Positions 23,906 to 32,858 of a stretch of 48,626 bases of DNA are shown here, piece by piece. The DNA comes from Rickettsiales bacterium. GTDB taxonomy: Bacteria; Pseudomonadota; Alphaproteobacteria; Methylaequorales; Methylaequoraceae. The notes under the pieces were generated by a model. That model made no database searches. It was not told the origin of the DNA and saw nothing but the letters and a program-made list of their open reading frames with translations. A program made the translations under genes and the position numbers. How positions within the stretch are numbered: the stretch's first letter is position 1; each line of letters begins with the position of its first letter. The stretch spans positions 1-48,626 of the forward strand of contig JAOOJU010000003.1 in the NCBI GenBank assembly GCA_028407765.1, given 5' to 3'.

Positions 23906-24946
23906 ATGAAGTATAAGAAGCTAGGTAACACTGAGATCGATGTGAGCCTTATATGTTTAGGAACAATGACATGGGGTGAACAAAATTCTGAGCAGGAGGC
24001 ATTTGCACAAATGGATTTTTCTTTGGATAAAGGAATTAATTTTTTTGATACAGCTGAGCTTTATTCTGTTCCCCCTAAAAAAGAAACATTTGGATCAACA
24101 GAAAAAATAATTGGAAATTGGTTCAAGGAAAGGAAAAATAGAGAAAAAATAATCCTAGCATCAAAGGTTGTTGGCCGGTCTGGGATGAAATGGTTTAGAG
24201 GTAAAGAGACAAGATTGAATAAAGAACAAATCTTGGATGCTGTTGAAGGAAGTTTGAAGAGGCTGCAGACCGATTATATAGACCTTTATCAAATACATTG
24301 GCCGGATAGAAAATCTAACTTTTTTGGAAAACTCGGTTACGAACATCACGAAGAACTAGATTTAATTAGTATTAAAGAACAATTAGAAACATTAAATAAT
24401 ATTGTTAAGAGTGGCAAAATTAGATTTATCGGACTTTCTAACGAAACACCTTGGGGATTAATGAAGTTTATTTCTTTAGCAGAACAATACAATTTGCCAA
24501 GGGTGGTTTCTATCCAAAACCCGTATTCTTTGTTAAATAGGAGTTTCGAGGTTGGTCTTGCAGAAGCATCGATCAGGGAAAAATGTGGACTTTTAGCTTA
24601 TTCTCCTTTGGGGTTTGGAATGCTGACTGGCAAATATGATGATGGACAAAAACCAAATGATGCAAGATTAACTCTTTTTGGTGATATGTTTACACGTTAT
24701 ACTAAACCAAAGGGTCGCAAAATAGCTTCAAAATTCAATGAATTAGCGAAACAAAATGGTCTATCCCCAGCACAAATGTCTTTATCTTATGTAAATAGTA
24801 GAGCGTTTGTAACTAGTAATATAATTGGTGCGACAACAATGGATCAGTTAAAAGAGAATATAGAATCTGTTGAAATAGAACTAAGTGAAGAAATTATCAA
24901 GGAGATTGAGAATATTCATCTACAAGATCCTTATCCTTGCCCTTAA
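23906..24946 (+). CDS. tas: NADP(H)-dependent aldo/keto reductase, Tas type
   Basis: 346 aa, matching E. coli Tas length. MKYKKLGNTEIDVSLICLGT, then FFDTAELYSVPP (catalytic Asp and Tyr), ETFGSTEKIIGNWF, ILASKVVGRS (catalytic Lys) and LYQIHWPDR (catalytic His). The SVPP insertion after the Tyr is characteristic of Tas rather than other AKRs. Its physiological substrate is not known. Its 3' end overlaps the convergent EamA gene by four bases. Confidence 0.92.
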   Translation: MKYKKLGNTEIDVSLICLGTMTWGEQNSEQEAFAQMDFSLDKGINFFDTAELYSVPPKKETFGSTEKIIGNWFKERKNREKIILASKVVGRSGMKWFRGKETRLNKEQILDAVEGSLKRLQTDYIDLYQIHWPDRKSNFFGKLGYEHHEELDLISIKEQLETLNNIVKSGKIRFIGLSNETPWGLMKFISLAEQYNLPRVVSIQNPYSLLNRSFEVGLAEASIREKCGLLAYSPLGFGMLTGKYDDGQKPNDARLTLFGDMFTRYTKPKGRKIASKFNELAKQNGLSPAQMSLSYVNSRAFVTSNIIGATTMDQLKENIESVEIELSEEIIKEIENIHLQDPYPCP

Positions 24947-25794
24947 CGGTTTTTTTTATGATAACTCTTCACCAAGAATGCAGAAAATAAAATAAAAATT
25001 GTCCCAATGAAGAAGTTTACATCAAGGTTTTCATTTAGTACTAAGAAACCTAATAAAAAAGAAAATAATACTCTTGTATACCCTGCAATTACGATAACAC
25101 TTGCTTCACCTGATTTATAACTCATTGTATTAAAAAACTGCCCTATTAAAGCTGTGATTGTTATCAAGGTTAGTGAAAGAAAGTCAGTAAAGTTGATTAG
25201 ACCAAGCTTTGTGTTAAATAGAACTAAACATATAAATGTTGAGAAAATTGAATGATAAAAGATAATTGTTATAGCTCTATGTTTTTTTATTAAAACTGAG
25301 GAACAGATAATTCCTCCTGCAACAAAAAAAGCCGAAATTATAGATAATGATGACCCATATAAGTTATTAAATTCTGTCGGATTTATTATTATAAAAATAC
25401 CAACAAAACCTACTAAAGATGAAATAAAAATATTTTTTCGTATTATTTCTTTTAAGAATAGAGTTGCCAAAATACTCACAAAAAAAACTTTTGTAAAACT
25501 TATTGTACTTGCTTGTGCTAGAGGAATTAAGTTTAGAGCAGAATAACCAAAGTACATAGCTATCGTCCCAAATAAAGCTCTAAGAAATTGAATATTTATG
25601 TTTTTTGTATAGAGGAGTTTTAAATCCTTTTCTTTAAAGATCACTATAAAAAAAATGATTACTGTTCCAAATAAACATCTATAAAAAACTATGTCTTCAG
25701 TGATTAATTTTTCCCCTAATATTTTTATCTCCATTCCCAGCACAGAGAAAAAAAACGAACTAATTATCTGCAAAGAAAAACTATTAACCTTCAT
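24943..25794 (-). CDS. EamA/DMT family transporter (copy 2 of a tandem pair)
   Basis: 283 aa, ten hydrophobic helices in two EamA repeats. NLIPLAQASTISFTKVFFVS (about residues 86-105) is the conserved 'iPLa.A..I.ft.P+f' segment of the first repeat. It begins four bases after the neighbouring EamA gene and is clearly related to it, though diverged. Substrate unknown; DMT carriers export amino acids or other metabolites. It overlaps tas by four bases at the 3' end. Confidence 0.9.
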   Translation of the reverse strand: MKVNSFSLQIISSFFFSVLGMEIKILGEKLITEDIVFYRCLFGTVIIFFIVIFKEKDLKLLYTKNINIQFLRALFGTIAMYFGYSALNLIPLAQASTISFTKVFFVSILATLFLKEIIRKNIFISSLVGFVGIFIIINPTEFNNLYGSSLSIISAFFVAGGIICSSVLIKKHRAITIIFYHSIFSTFICLVLFNTKLGLINFTDFLSLTLITITALIGQFFNTMSYKSGEASVIVIAGYTRVLFSFLLGFLVLNENLDVNFFIGTIFILFSAFLVKSYHKKNR

Positions 25795-25798
25795 AATT

Positions 25799-26647
25799 TT
25801 ACTTTTTTGCTATTAATATATTACAAACTATTAACCCTAAACCACCGATGAAAGTAATTGGGCTTACTTCTTCATTAAAAAAAAAGAATCCTATAATAGT
25901 AGCAAAAATAAGTTTTGAAAAATCAAAAGGCATTATATTTGTCATTTGAGAAATGCTAATTGCTTTAGTCCAACAAAAATTCCCAAGTGTACCTATTACA
26001 GCAAGTGAAACTAGAGATAACCATATTTGAATATCATTTGGTAATTCCCAAACAAAAATCGCAGGAATAAATGTTATTGGAGTCATAAATAATATCATAT
26101 AGGTCATAATGGAAAAGATTGATTCCGTTTTTGTTAGGTCTTTTACCATAAGACCTGCTATCGCATGAGTGATCGCAGCGAGTAGGGCTATTAATGTTCC
26201 AAATTGAAAAGATGAATCAGGTCTAATAATAATAACAGTTATTAAAAAACCTAAAATTAATCCAAAAAGGCTCATTGGAGTTGGTTTTTCCTTAAAAAAA
26301 AAGATACTTCCAAAGAAAATAAAAAGTGGGGTTGTAAAGCTTATAACCATAGCTTGAGACAGAGGAATTAAAGTATAAGACCAAAAGAGAAGTAACATTG
26401 TTATTCCTCCAAATAAGCTTCTAATGACTAAAAATTTTTTTCTTTCAGATTTTATAGATTTCCTTTTGCGAGAAAATAGTAAAATTGGAACAAAGAAAAA
26501 TATACAAAAAAAGTTTCTAAAAAAAGCTTGCTCAAATGGATGCACTGCATTTCCAATAAATTTTATGACACCACCTAGTAACGAAAAAAAAAAACAGGAT
26601 GCAATCATTAGGAATATTGGAGAATATTTTAGATTCATTTGTTGCAT
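25799..26647 (-). CDS. EamA/DMT family transporter (copy 1 of a tandem pair)
   Basis: 282 aa, ten helices in two repeats. TLIPLSQAMVISFTTPLFIF is the family signature; HPFEQAFFRNFFCIFFFVP is the loop after helix 1. Met4 is an alternative start. Upstream gene of the pair; the spacing of four bases to the second copy suggests one transcript and possibly two related substrates or a heterodimer. It is divergent from the IalB-like gene, with 59 bases between the starts as annotated. Confidence 0.9.
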   Translation of the reverse strand: MQQMNLKYSPIFLMIASCFFFSLLGGVIKFIGNAVHPFEQAFFRNFFCIFFFVPILLFSRKRKSIKSERKKFLVIRSLFGGITMLLLFWSYTLIPLSQAMVISFTTPLFIFFGSIFFFKEKPTPMSLFGLILGFLITVIIIRPDSSFQFGTLIALLAAITHAIAGLMVKDLTKTESIFSIMTYMILFMTPITFIPAIFVWELPNDIQIWLSLVSLAVIGTLGNFCWTKAISISQMTNIMPFDFSKLIFATIIGFFFFNEEVSPITFIGGLGLIVCNILIAKK

Positions 26648-26706
26648 TTTTTATTAGTAATTTCATGAACCCTTGCAATTTTGTTGGTATATGTGTAAAA
26701 AAAATT

Positions 26707-27237
26707 ATGGGTCATAAAAGAGTATATATTTTCAGGATTATTTTTGTATTCAATTTATTTTTTTGTCTTCTAAACTACAATGCTGTTCATTCAAAACAAC
26801 TTTTAAGTGTCAAAGACTGGAAAGCTTATTCAGAAGGAGAGGCAAAAAATAAGGCTTGTATGGTAGTTTCAAAACCATTGAAGCATGAGGGAAATTATAC
26901 AAAAAGAGGTGATATATTTGCTATTGTTACGCACTTACCAGGTCAAGAGAAATGGAATGAATTTAGCATTGTGGCAGGTTATAATTATAAAGCAGGAAGT
27001 AATCCAGATATCCAGATAGGTGATTTAAAGTTACAACTGTTTACATCTGGTTCTAGAGCTTGGAGTTTTAGTGTTAGGGATGACCTTAAGATCATAAATG
27101 CGATGAAGACTTCATTAAAGATGAAAGTTATTGGAACCTCCTCAAGAGGAACAATAACTACAGACACATATTCATTACTAGGATTCAGCAAAGCTTATCA
27201 AAGGATTAATGAAGAATGTAATAAGAAGAATAATTAG
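26707..27237 (+). CDS. invasion-associated locus B (IalB)-like periplasmic protein
   Basis: 176 aa from ATG at 26707. I prefer this start to the longer frame from 26599 because it begins a good signal peptide (RVYIFRIIFVFNLFFCLLNY) and avoids overlapping the divergent transporter. The mature part opens with VKDWKAYS and has KACMVVSKP, then a beta-rich domain with FSIVAGYNYKAGS and TTDTYSLLGFSKAYQRINEE, typical of IalB-family proteins of alphaproteobacteria. Despite the name (Bartonella), this is a general periplasmic family in free-living relatives. It is 12 bases before argG. Confidence 0.78.
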   Translation: MGHKRVYIFRIIFVFNLFFCLLNYNAVHSKQLLSVKDWKAYSEGEAKNKACMVVSKPLKHEGNYTKRGDIFAIVTHLPGQEKWNEFSIVAGYNYKAGSNPDIQIGDLKLQLFTSGSRAWSFSVRDDLKIINAMKTSLKMKVIGTSSRGTITTDTYSLLGFSKAYQRINEECNKKNN

Positions 27238-27249
27238 ATCGTTAAAATT

Positions 27250-28458
27250 GTGAGTATAGAAAAAATTGATAAGGTAGTTTTAGCATTTTCTGGTGGATTA
27301 GATACATCCATAATTCTTAAATGGCTTCAAGATAACTATAAATTTGAAGTTATAGCTTTTACTGCTGATATTGGTCAAGGAATTGAAGTTGAAGAAGCAA
27401 AAGAAAAAGCAAAATTACTTGGTTGTAAGCAAATTTTTGTAGAAAATTTGACAGAGGTTTTTGTAAGGGACTATGTGTTCCCAATGTTTCGAGCTAATAC
27501 ACTTTATGAGGGTTATTATTTGTTAGGAACTTCAATAGCTCGACCATTAATTGCAAAAAGACAAATTGAAATTGCTGAAGAAGTCGGAGCTAAATATGTT
27601 TCGCATGGAGCCACAGGAAAAGGAAATGATCAGATAAGATTTGAGTTGGGGTATTATGCGAATAATCCTAAAATAAATGTTATAGCGCCTTGGAGGGAGT
27701 GGGAATTAAATTCAAGAAATTCATTATTAGAATATGCAAAAAAACATAATATTGAAGTTCCTAAAGATAAACTTGACTCTCCACCTTATTCAATGGACGC
27801 AAATCTATTACATACTTCTTATGAGGGAAAAGTTTTGGAAGATCCTTCAAAATCCTCAGAAGAAAGTATGTTTACAAGATCGGTATCCCCTGAGAATGCA
27901 CCAGATCAATCTAAAGAAATTTTGATTGAATTTAAGAATGGAGATCCAGTTAAAATTGACAATGAAACTTTGTCTCCAGCAAATTTACTAAAGAAATTGA
28001 ATAAAATTGGAGGTTCTAACGGAATAGGTAGAATAGATATTGTTGAAAATAGATTCATTGGGATGAAATCAAGGGGTGTTTATGAAACGCCTGGAGGAAC
28101 AATCTTGCTTATAGCTAGAAGGGCAATTGAAAGTTTAACTTTGGATAAAGGTGCTGCACATTTAAAAGATGAGATAATGCCTAAGTATGCTGAGTTAATC
28201 TATAATGGTTTTTGGTTCTCTCCAGAAAGAGAGATGCTACAATCTTTGATTGATAAGAGTCAAGAGTTTGTTAACGGAAAAGTATTACTAAAATTATATA
28301 AAGGTAATGTTGAAGTATTAAGTCGGTCATCTGATTATAGTTTGTATTCAAATGAAATGGCAACATTTGAGTCTGATGAAATCTACAATCAAAAAGATGC
28401 TCTTGGGTTTATCAAGTTAAATGCCCTTCGTCTTAAATTATTGAAGCAAAGATCCTAA
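27250..28458 (+). CDS. argG: argininosuccinate synthase
   Basis: 402 aa, GTG start. The ATP-pyrophosphatase P-loop is [15 protein letters not shown] (about residues 12-26). ALKY-like [14 protein letters not shown] (about residues 118-131) and [10 protein letters not shown] and [20 protein letters not shown] follow, all canonical. It ligates citrulline and aspartate in arginine synthesis. The 3' end overlaps the convergent folD gene by 21 bases, the longest convergent overlap in the window. Confidence 0.97.
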   Translation: MSIEKIDKVVLAFSGGLDTSIILKWLQDNYKFEVIAFTADIGQGIEVEEAKEKAKLLGCKQIFVENLTEVFVRDYVFPMFRANTLYEGYYLLGTSIARPLIAKRQIEIAEEVGAKYVSHGATGKGNDQIRFELGYYANNPKINVIAPWREWELNSRNSLLEYAKKHNIEVPKDKLDSPPYSMDANLLHTSYEGKVLEDPSKSSEESMFTRSVSPENAPDQSKEILIEFKNGDPVKIDNETLSPANLLKKLNKIGGSNGIGRIDIVENRFIGMKSRGVYETPGGTILLIARRAIESLTLDKGAAHLKDEIMPKYAELIYNGFWFSPEREMLQSLIDKSQEFVNGKVLLKLYKGNVEVLSRSSDYSLYSNEMATFESDEIYNQKDALGFIKLNALRLKLLKQRS

Positions 28459-29337
28459 GTCTGGTTGTTGCATATTATTTTGGGAGTGTGTGGCATTTAA
28501 AGTATTTACCAAAAGACAAGCAATGGTCATTGGGCCTACTCCACCTGGGACAGGAGTAATTAAAGATGCTTTATCAATGGCTTCTTTAAAGTCAACATCA
28601 CCCACTAATTTAGTTTTCCCGGCGATTTCCATTCTATTGATACCAACGTCAATAACTACACAGTCTTTCTTGATCCATGAACCTTTAACCATTTCTGGAA
28701 CTCCTACAGCAGCTACCAATATATCAGCCTCTTTACATATACTTTCAATGTTTTTTGTTCTCGAATGAACTATGGTTACAGTTGCATTCATTTTTAACAA
28801 TAAAGAAGCCATTGGCTTTCCTACTATGTTTGATCTGCCAACAATTACAGCATTTTTTCCAGATAGATCGTTATAAATCTTTTTGATCATTATACTACAA
28901 CCAAGGGGTGTGCAAGGCACAAGTGCATCTAAACCAGACCATAATTTTCCAACATTCATTGCATGAAAACCATCTACATCTTTTTCGGGTAAAATTTTAT
29001 CGAGGACTTTATCGGAATTAATATGATCTGGAAGAGGAAGTTGTACAAGAATACCATTCACATCTCTGTTTTTATTCAAAGAATCAACTATATTTAATAA
29101 ATCTTCTTCAGTAGTATCAATAGGAAGTCTATGTTCAAAAGATTTGAAACCAACCTCTTCAGTTTGTTTAATTTTATTTTTTACATAAACTTTACTTGCC
29201 GGATGTTCTCCAATGAGAACAACTGCTAATCCCGGAGTAATACCTGTTTTTTTTTTAAAGTCATCACCTAAAAGTTTTAGCTTACTTCTGATCTCACTAG
29301 CAAGTTTTTTTCCATCGATTATCTTTTCATTTTCCAT
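28438..29337 (-). CDS. folD: bifunctional methylene-THF dehydrogenase/methenyl-THF cyclohydrolase
   Basis: 299 aa. Segments [17 protein letters not shown] (catalytic Lys), [27 protein letters not shown] (NADP site) and [15 protein letters not shown] are canonical for FolD. It interconverts methylene-, methenyl- and 10-formyl-tetrahydrofolate in the cytoplasm. It lies two bases after the YggT-family gene on the same strand and overlaps argG by 21 bases at its 3' end. Confidence 0.97.
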   Translation of the reverse strand: MENEKIIDGKKLASEIRSKLKLLGDDFKKKTGITPGLAVVLIGEHPASKVYVKNKIKQTEEVGFKSFEHRLPIDTTEEDLLNIVDSLNKNRDVNGILVQLPLPDHINSDKVLDKILPEKDVDGFHAMNVGKLWSGLDALVPCTPLGCSIMIKKIYNDLSGKNAVIVGRSNIVGKPMASLLLKMNATVTIVHSRTKNIESICKEADILVAAVGVPEMVKGSWIKKDCVVIDVGINRMEIAGKTKLVGDVDFKEAIDKASLITPVPGGVGPMTIACLLVNTLNATHSQNNMQQPDLGSLLQ

Positions 29338-29339
29338 AT

Positions 29340-29618
29340 CTAAATACCATATTTCATTATTGATCTTTGAATTGTATCTACTATTATCAATAAAACAACT
29401 GGAGACAAATCTAAACTACCAAAAATGGGAATAATTTTTCTGATCTGAACTAATAATGGTTCTATCATTTTATATAAAGAGTCCATTATTATATTAATGA
29501 ATCTATTACTATCATTAATTATATTAAATGAAATAAAAATATTTATTAGTACATATGCTATGATTAAGTAACTGTAAACACCAAGAATTCTATATACAAA
29601 ATACCCTAAAATTGACAT
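29340..29618 (-). CDS. YggT family membrane protein
   Basis: 92 aa with two hydrophobic helices: VYSYLIIAYVLINIFISFN near the start and a C-terminal helix after DLSPVVLLIIVDTIQRSI. The middle MIEPLLVQIRKIIPIFGSLD matches the YggT signature 'Ep.L.PiR+++P..g..D+SP'. YggT proteins are linked to cell division or osmotic tolerance in some bacteria and SecYEG-adjacent or pyrroline-5-carboxylate loci in others. It begins 45 bases from the divergent 29664 gene and precedes folD by two bases. Confidence 0.9.
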   Translation of the reverse strand: MSILGYFVYRILGVYSYLIIAYVLINIFISFNIINDSNRFINIIMDSLYKMIEPLLVQIRKIIPIFGSLDLSPVVLLIIVDTIQRSIMKYGI

Positions 29619-29663
29619 TATATTAATATATATTTTTTTTAATCTTACTCAATAATTTCTTTT

Positions 29664-31097
29664 ATGAAAAATAAAGATGTCCAATTAGATTTTAATTTCT
29701 GTAGAAATCTAGATTTTCAAAAAAATCTAAATATCTCAACTATAAATGATTTTATATCCTTGATTTTTAAAAAAAATCAACTTGATTCATCTGTTATAAG
29801 AAAACATTTAAAATTCTTAATAATCGAACTTTTTTGTTGTTGGTATGAGGCTCAAGACCAATTCCTTGCAGTTTCTATGTCAAAAAGAGGTTACAGAGCA
29901 AAATCTAGATACAATCCAAATATGATCTCGTCTCATTGTATAAGTGCCATTAAATTATTGAGAAATAACAGTTTAATTGAATTTTATCCTGGCTTTTATG
30001 ATTATAAAAATGGATTTAGTAGACTCTCGAGGATAAAGGCGTCCAAAATACTGGTGAAAGAGTTTAAAAAAATTAATTTTAATATTTATGAAATATTAGA
30101 TTTAAAAAAAAGAGAAACTTTGATGTTATATGATAGAGAATCTAAACTGCAAGAATATGAAGACAATTTTGAAACACATGAGATTAGAGAAGTAGTTAGA
30201 AATTATAATAAGACATTAATCAAAACATTTTTTGATATTCCTAGTCTTGAAGACCCTTGTATTATAAGAGGAGACAATGCAAAAATACCTATTTCGCAAT
30301 TATGTATGATTTGTTCAAAAGACTATAGTATGAATTGGAGTTTGGGAGGAACTTTTTCAGGAAGTTGGTGGAATAAACTTGATATTAAATCAATATCATA
30401 TTTATCTCGACACATGCTGATAAATAATTCAGATACAAGTCACGTAGACCTATCAAATTTGTTTGTACATTTCTTATCAAAAAAAATAAGTATAAAAAAT
30501 TTAAATTTAAATTTTGACTTTTTTAGAAAAAGGATACAATTTATTTCTGAATTAGACCAACTTAATTATTTAATTTTAAAGGGTATAAATTCAAAAAATT
30601 TTTCCGGTTTTTTTAGATCTTTTTGTAATGATAAAAAAAAACTTGGTATAGAAAAAAAAATAACTAAACACGACTTACAAAACTTTATAGACTTAGTTGA
30701 AAGAACTAATAATCAAATTTTTAGAAGATTCTTTTCAAATTCTAATTTAAGTTGGGATATATTTGTTTCAAAAATTTTTTATGATTTGATGAGAAGTATA
30801 GGTACGACTAATATACCTTTAATTAAAGTTAAGGATAAGGTTTTTTTCCAAACAAAATTTGAAAAAAATATTATTGATAGATTAAGTGGTTGCTTAACAA
30901 AACTAATAGGAATTGATGATATTAATATAATTAGTAAAAAGTGTTTTAAATATGAATTCGAAAAGAAAAATTCCATACTCGATACATTTATTGGAAAAAA
31001 TCTGTCTTTTTCAAAAAGATATATTGAAAATAAGAAGAATTTTTTTAAATTAATAAAGACTAATAAAATTTTAATAAACCAAAGTTTAAAATATTAA
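29664..31097 (+). CDS. divergent polymerase-palm-like protein of a mobile-element family (uncharacterised)
   Basis: 477 aa, basic, soluble. I read it as a diverged relative of a family carried on plasmids and integrative elements whose intact members share, from memory, 'GYR.KSRYN', 'G..R.SRI.A', 'GGRFYG..WQ', 'ELDYS.LH' and 'VHDSF'. Here these appear as KRGYRAKSRYNP (74-85), GFSRLSRIKAS (117-127), LGGTFSGSWW (227-236), HVDLSNLFVH (260-269) and IPLIKVKDKVFF (384-395). The last two resemble motifs A and C of family-A polymerases (D262, D391) but the motif C His is Lys. It may be inactive or repurposed. No integrase or att site is nearby. Its stop is one base before the cNMP-domain gene. Confidence 0.5.
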   Translation: MKNKDVQLDFNFCRNLDFQKNLNISTINDFISLIFKKNQLDSSVIRKHLKFLIIELFCCWYEAQDQFLAVSMSKRGYRAKSRYNPNMISSHCISAIKLLRNNSLIEFYPGFYDYKNGFSRLSRIKASKILVKEFKKINFNIYEILDLKKRETLMLYDRESKLQEYEDNFETHEIREVVRNYNKTLIKTFFDIPSLEDPCIIRGDNAKIPISQLCMICSKDYSMNWSLGGTFSGSWWNKLDIKSISYLSRHMLINNSDTSHVDLSNLFVHFLSKKISIKNLNLNFDFFRKRIQFISELDQLNYLILKGINSKNFSGFFRSFCNDKKKLGIEKKITKHDLQNFIDLVERTNNQIFRRFFSNSNLSWDIFVSKIFYDLMRSIGTTNIPLIKVKDKVFFQTKFEKNIIDRLSGCLTKLIGIDDINIISKKCFKYEFEKKNSILDTFIGKNLSFSKRYIENKKNFFKLIKTNKILINQSLKY

Positions 31098-31098
31098 G

Positions 31099-31509
31099 AT
31101 GAGTAGTTATTCAAAATCAGGTCTGGAACAATTGAAATTTTCAAGAGGTTCCAAAATTTATTCAAAAGGTGAAAAAGCTTTTTTTGCGTATTATGTTCAT
31201 TCAGGAAAAGTAAATATTTATAGTCCTGGAGGTTTACTACTTGGGCAGATCGGTGAAGGGGAAATTTTTGGTGAAAGAGGACCTTCTTTGAGTGAAGCAA
31301 GATCTGTGACAGCTGAAGCCGCTTCAAACTGTATCTTATTTCCTATAAGCGAAAAAACAATAAAGGAAAAGATCGAAAAAGCTGATCCAGTTATAAGGGC
31401 TATGGTAAGAAGTTTATTAATTCGGCTTAATGATATGAATGTAAAAGGTGAAGATTTCTGGAGAAATCTAAACATCATGACTTCTTTGACAGAAAAAATA
31501 GATAAATGA
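31099..31509 (+). CDS. stand-alone cyclic-nucleotide-binding (Crp-type) domain protein
   Basis: 136 aa. Residues 10-100 form a cNMP-binding beta barrel: LKFSRGSKIYSKGEKAFFAY, VHSGKVNIY, GEIFGERGPSLSEARSVTAE (the phosphate-binding 'FGE......R...A' cassette with Glu and Arg present), then a C helix. There is no DNA-binding HTH and no effector domain, so it is not a transcription factor. It starts one base after the polymerase-like gene, which is its only likely operon partner, and converges with the DAO gene 18 bases on. Ligand and partner unknown. Confidence 0.83.
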   Translation: MSSYSKSGLEQLKFSRGSKIYSKGEKAFFAYYVHSGKVNIYSPGGLLLGQIGEGEIFGERGPSLSEARSVTAEAASNCILFPISEKTIKEKIEKADPVIRAMVRSLLIRLNDMNVKGEDFWRNLNIMTSLTEKIDK

Positions 31510-31527
31510 AACAATTTTTTAAAATAA

Positions 31528-32808
31528 CTAAAGTGTATTTTTTCCTTGTCTGTGAAGAGTATTATCTTCTCCATTAACTAAATTCCAAAACTGATCCATG
31601 TAATCTTTACCGAACCTATTAATTGAGAATTTTTTGTAGTTAAACTTTTCAGTAATATCCGGTTCATTTAGAATATTTTCCGCAATTGACTCTCCAAGTA
31701 GTGGTGAGTATTTCATAGCTTGTCCAGAACCCAAAATGTGAAATAGGTTTTTGTATTGACTATCATTTCCAAGAATAAATCTAAGATCAGGCGTTATGTC
31801 AAAAAAAGATCTATAACCATTAGAGTATACTGTATTATCAATATTAGAAAATCTTTTTCTCGCTATATCTTCATATGTTTTGATTTGATTATATGCTAAG
31901 CTTTGGTTCATAGGTTCATTTAAATACTCTCCGCCATTTACAGCACATAAATCATTAATGAAACTTTTTGCAATCTCGTATACTGAACGTTTTCTTGGCC
32001 TATGAGCATGGAGCTTATTTCCTCTCCATGATCTAAAATAACAAAGATTCACATAATCAGCTATTATGGGGTACTCATGTCTAATTTGTTTTGGACTTTC
32101 CATCCAATTTACAACGGAAACCGGTTCTATGGTTACTGGAATTTTAAGTCCTATTTTTTGGAAAAGTTGAGGGCTCCAAGCACCAACAGCATTAACAAAA
32201 TTTTTCGCAGAAAATTTTCCTTTATTAGTAATACATGTAGTAATATCGCTCGATTTATGAAGTATACTATCTACTTCCGTTTTTTCAAAAACATCTACTC
32301 CATTGAAATCTAATGCATCATAAATTGTGGATCTAAGGATACTTGGATCAATTTGAAGTGCTTCTGGCTCGAAATAATATGATTCATTCTCATTGACTAT
32401 AAGACTGTCACCACATAAATCTGATGCAATTACGTTGTCAATTTCTTTAAAAGAGACATTTATAGATTCCATACGTTTTGAAAGTTTATTCCACGCAATA
32501 TTCTTCCCGTCTTGATTTTTTTTTGCAATCCAAATGGCTCCAAATTGCTCCAAGTCCATATCTATTCCCCAAATGGATCCTAGGTTTTTCCATAGCTTAA
32601 TACTTTCGGTAGCCATTATTGATGCATCTTGATCTGCATTAGCTGCTCTAACTATGCCTGAGTGTCTTGATGACTCTGCTGCACATAGTACTGATTTATC
32701 AATCAAACAAACTTTCTCTTTTTTGTTTCGTTTATTTAATTTATGCTGTAAAGAAATAGCAGTTGATGCGCCTAAACAACCCCCACCGATAACTAAAGTA
32801 TGATACAT
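31528..32808 (-). CDS. FAD-dependent oxidoreductase, DAO family
   Basis: 426 aa. The N-terminus MYHTLVIGGGCLGASTAISL is the GxGxxG FAD loop, followed by SRHSGIVRAANA (the 'SSRNSGVIHAG'-type covalent/substrate loop) and NAVGAWSPQL; the C-terminal GSGQAMKYSPLLGESIAENI completes the FAD site. Related enzymes oxidise glycine betaine derivatives, sarcosine or D-amino acids; no partner genes indicate which. It is divergent from pabB across 50 bases and converges on the cNMP gene. Confidence 0.87.
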   Translation of the reverse strand: MYHTLVIGGGCLGASTAISLQHKLNKRNKKEKVCLIDKSVLCAAESSRHSGIVRAANADQDASIMATESIKLWKNLGSIWGIDMDLEQFGAIWIAKKNQDGKNIAWNKLSKRMESINVSFKEIDNVIASDLCGDSLIVNENESYYFEPEALQIDPSILRSTIYDALDFNGVDVFEKTEVDSILHKSSDITTCITNKGKFSAKNFVNAVGAWSPQLFQKIGLKIPVTIEPVSVVNWMESPKQIRHEYPIIADYVNLCYFRSWRGNKLHAHRPRKRSVYEIAKSFINDLCAVNGGEYLNEPMNQSLAYNQIKTYEDIARKRFSNIDNTVYSNGYRSFFDITPDLRFILGNDSQYKNLFHILGSGQAMKYSPLLGESIAENILNEPDITEKFNYKKFSINRFGKDYMDQFWNLVNGEDNTLHRQGKNTL

Positions 32809-32858
32809 TTTCTACCCCTCTGACAAAAATATGATATAAAAAAAAATAAATACAAGCT

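Noticed and set aside
26599-26706. 36-residue N-terminal extension of the IalB-like protein
   Set aside because: It would overlap the divergent EamA start and puts a charged stretch ahead of a good signal peptide; ATG 26707 is preferred.
29664-31509. The two genes as a recent integrative element
   Set aside because: There is no integrase, no tRNA target, no flanking direct repeat and base composition matches the neighbours, so a recent insertion is not supported.
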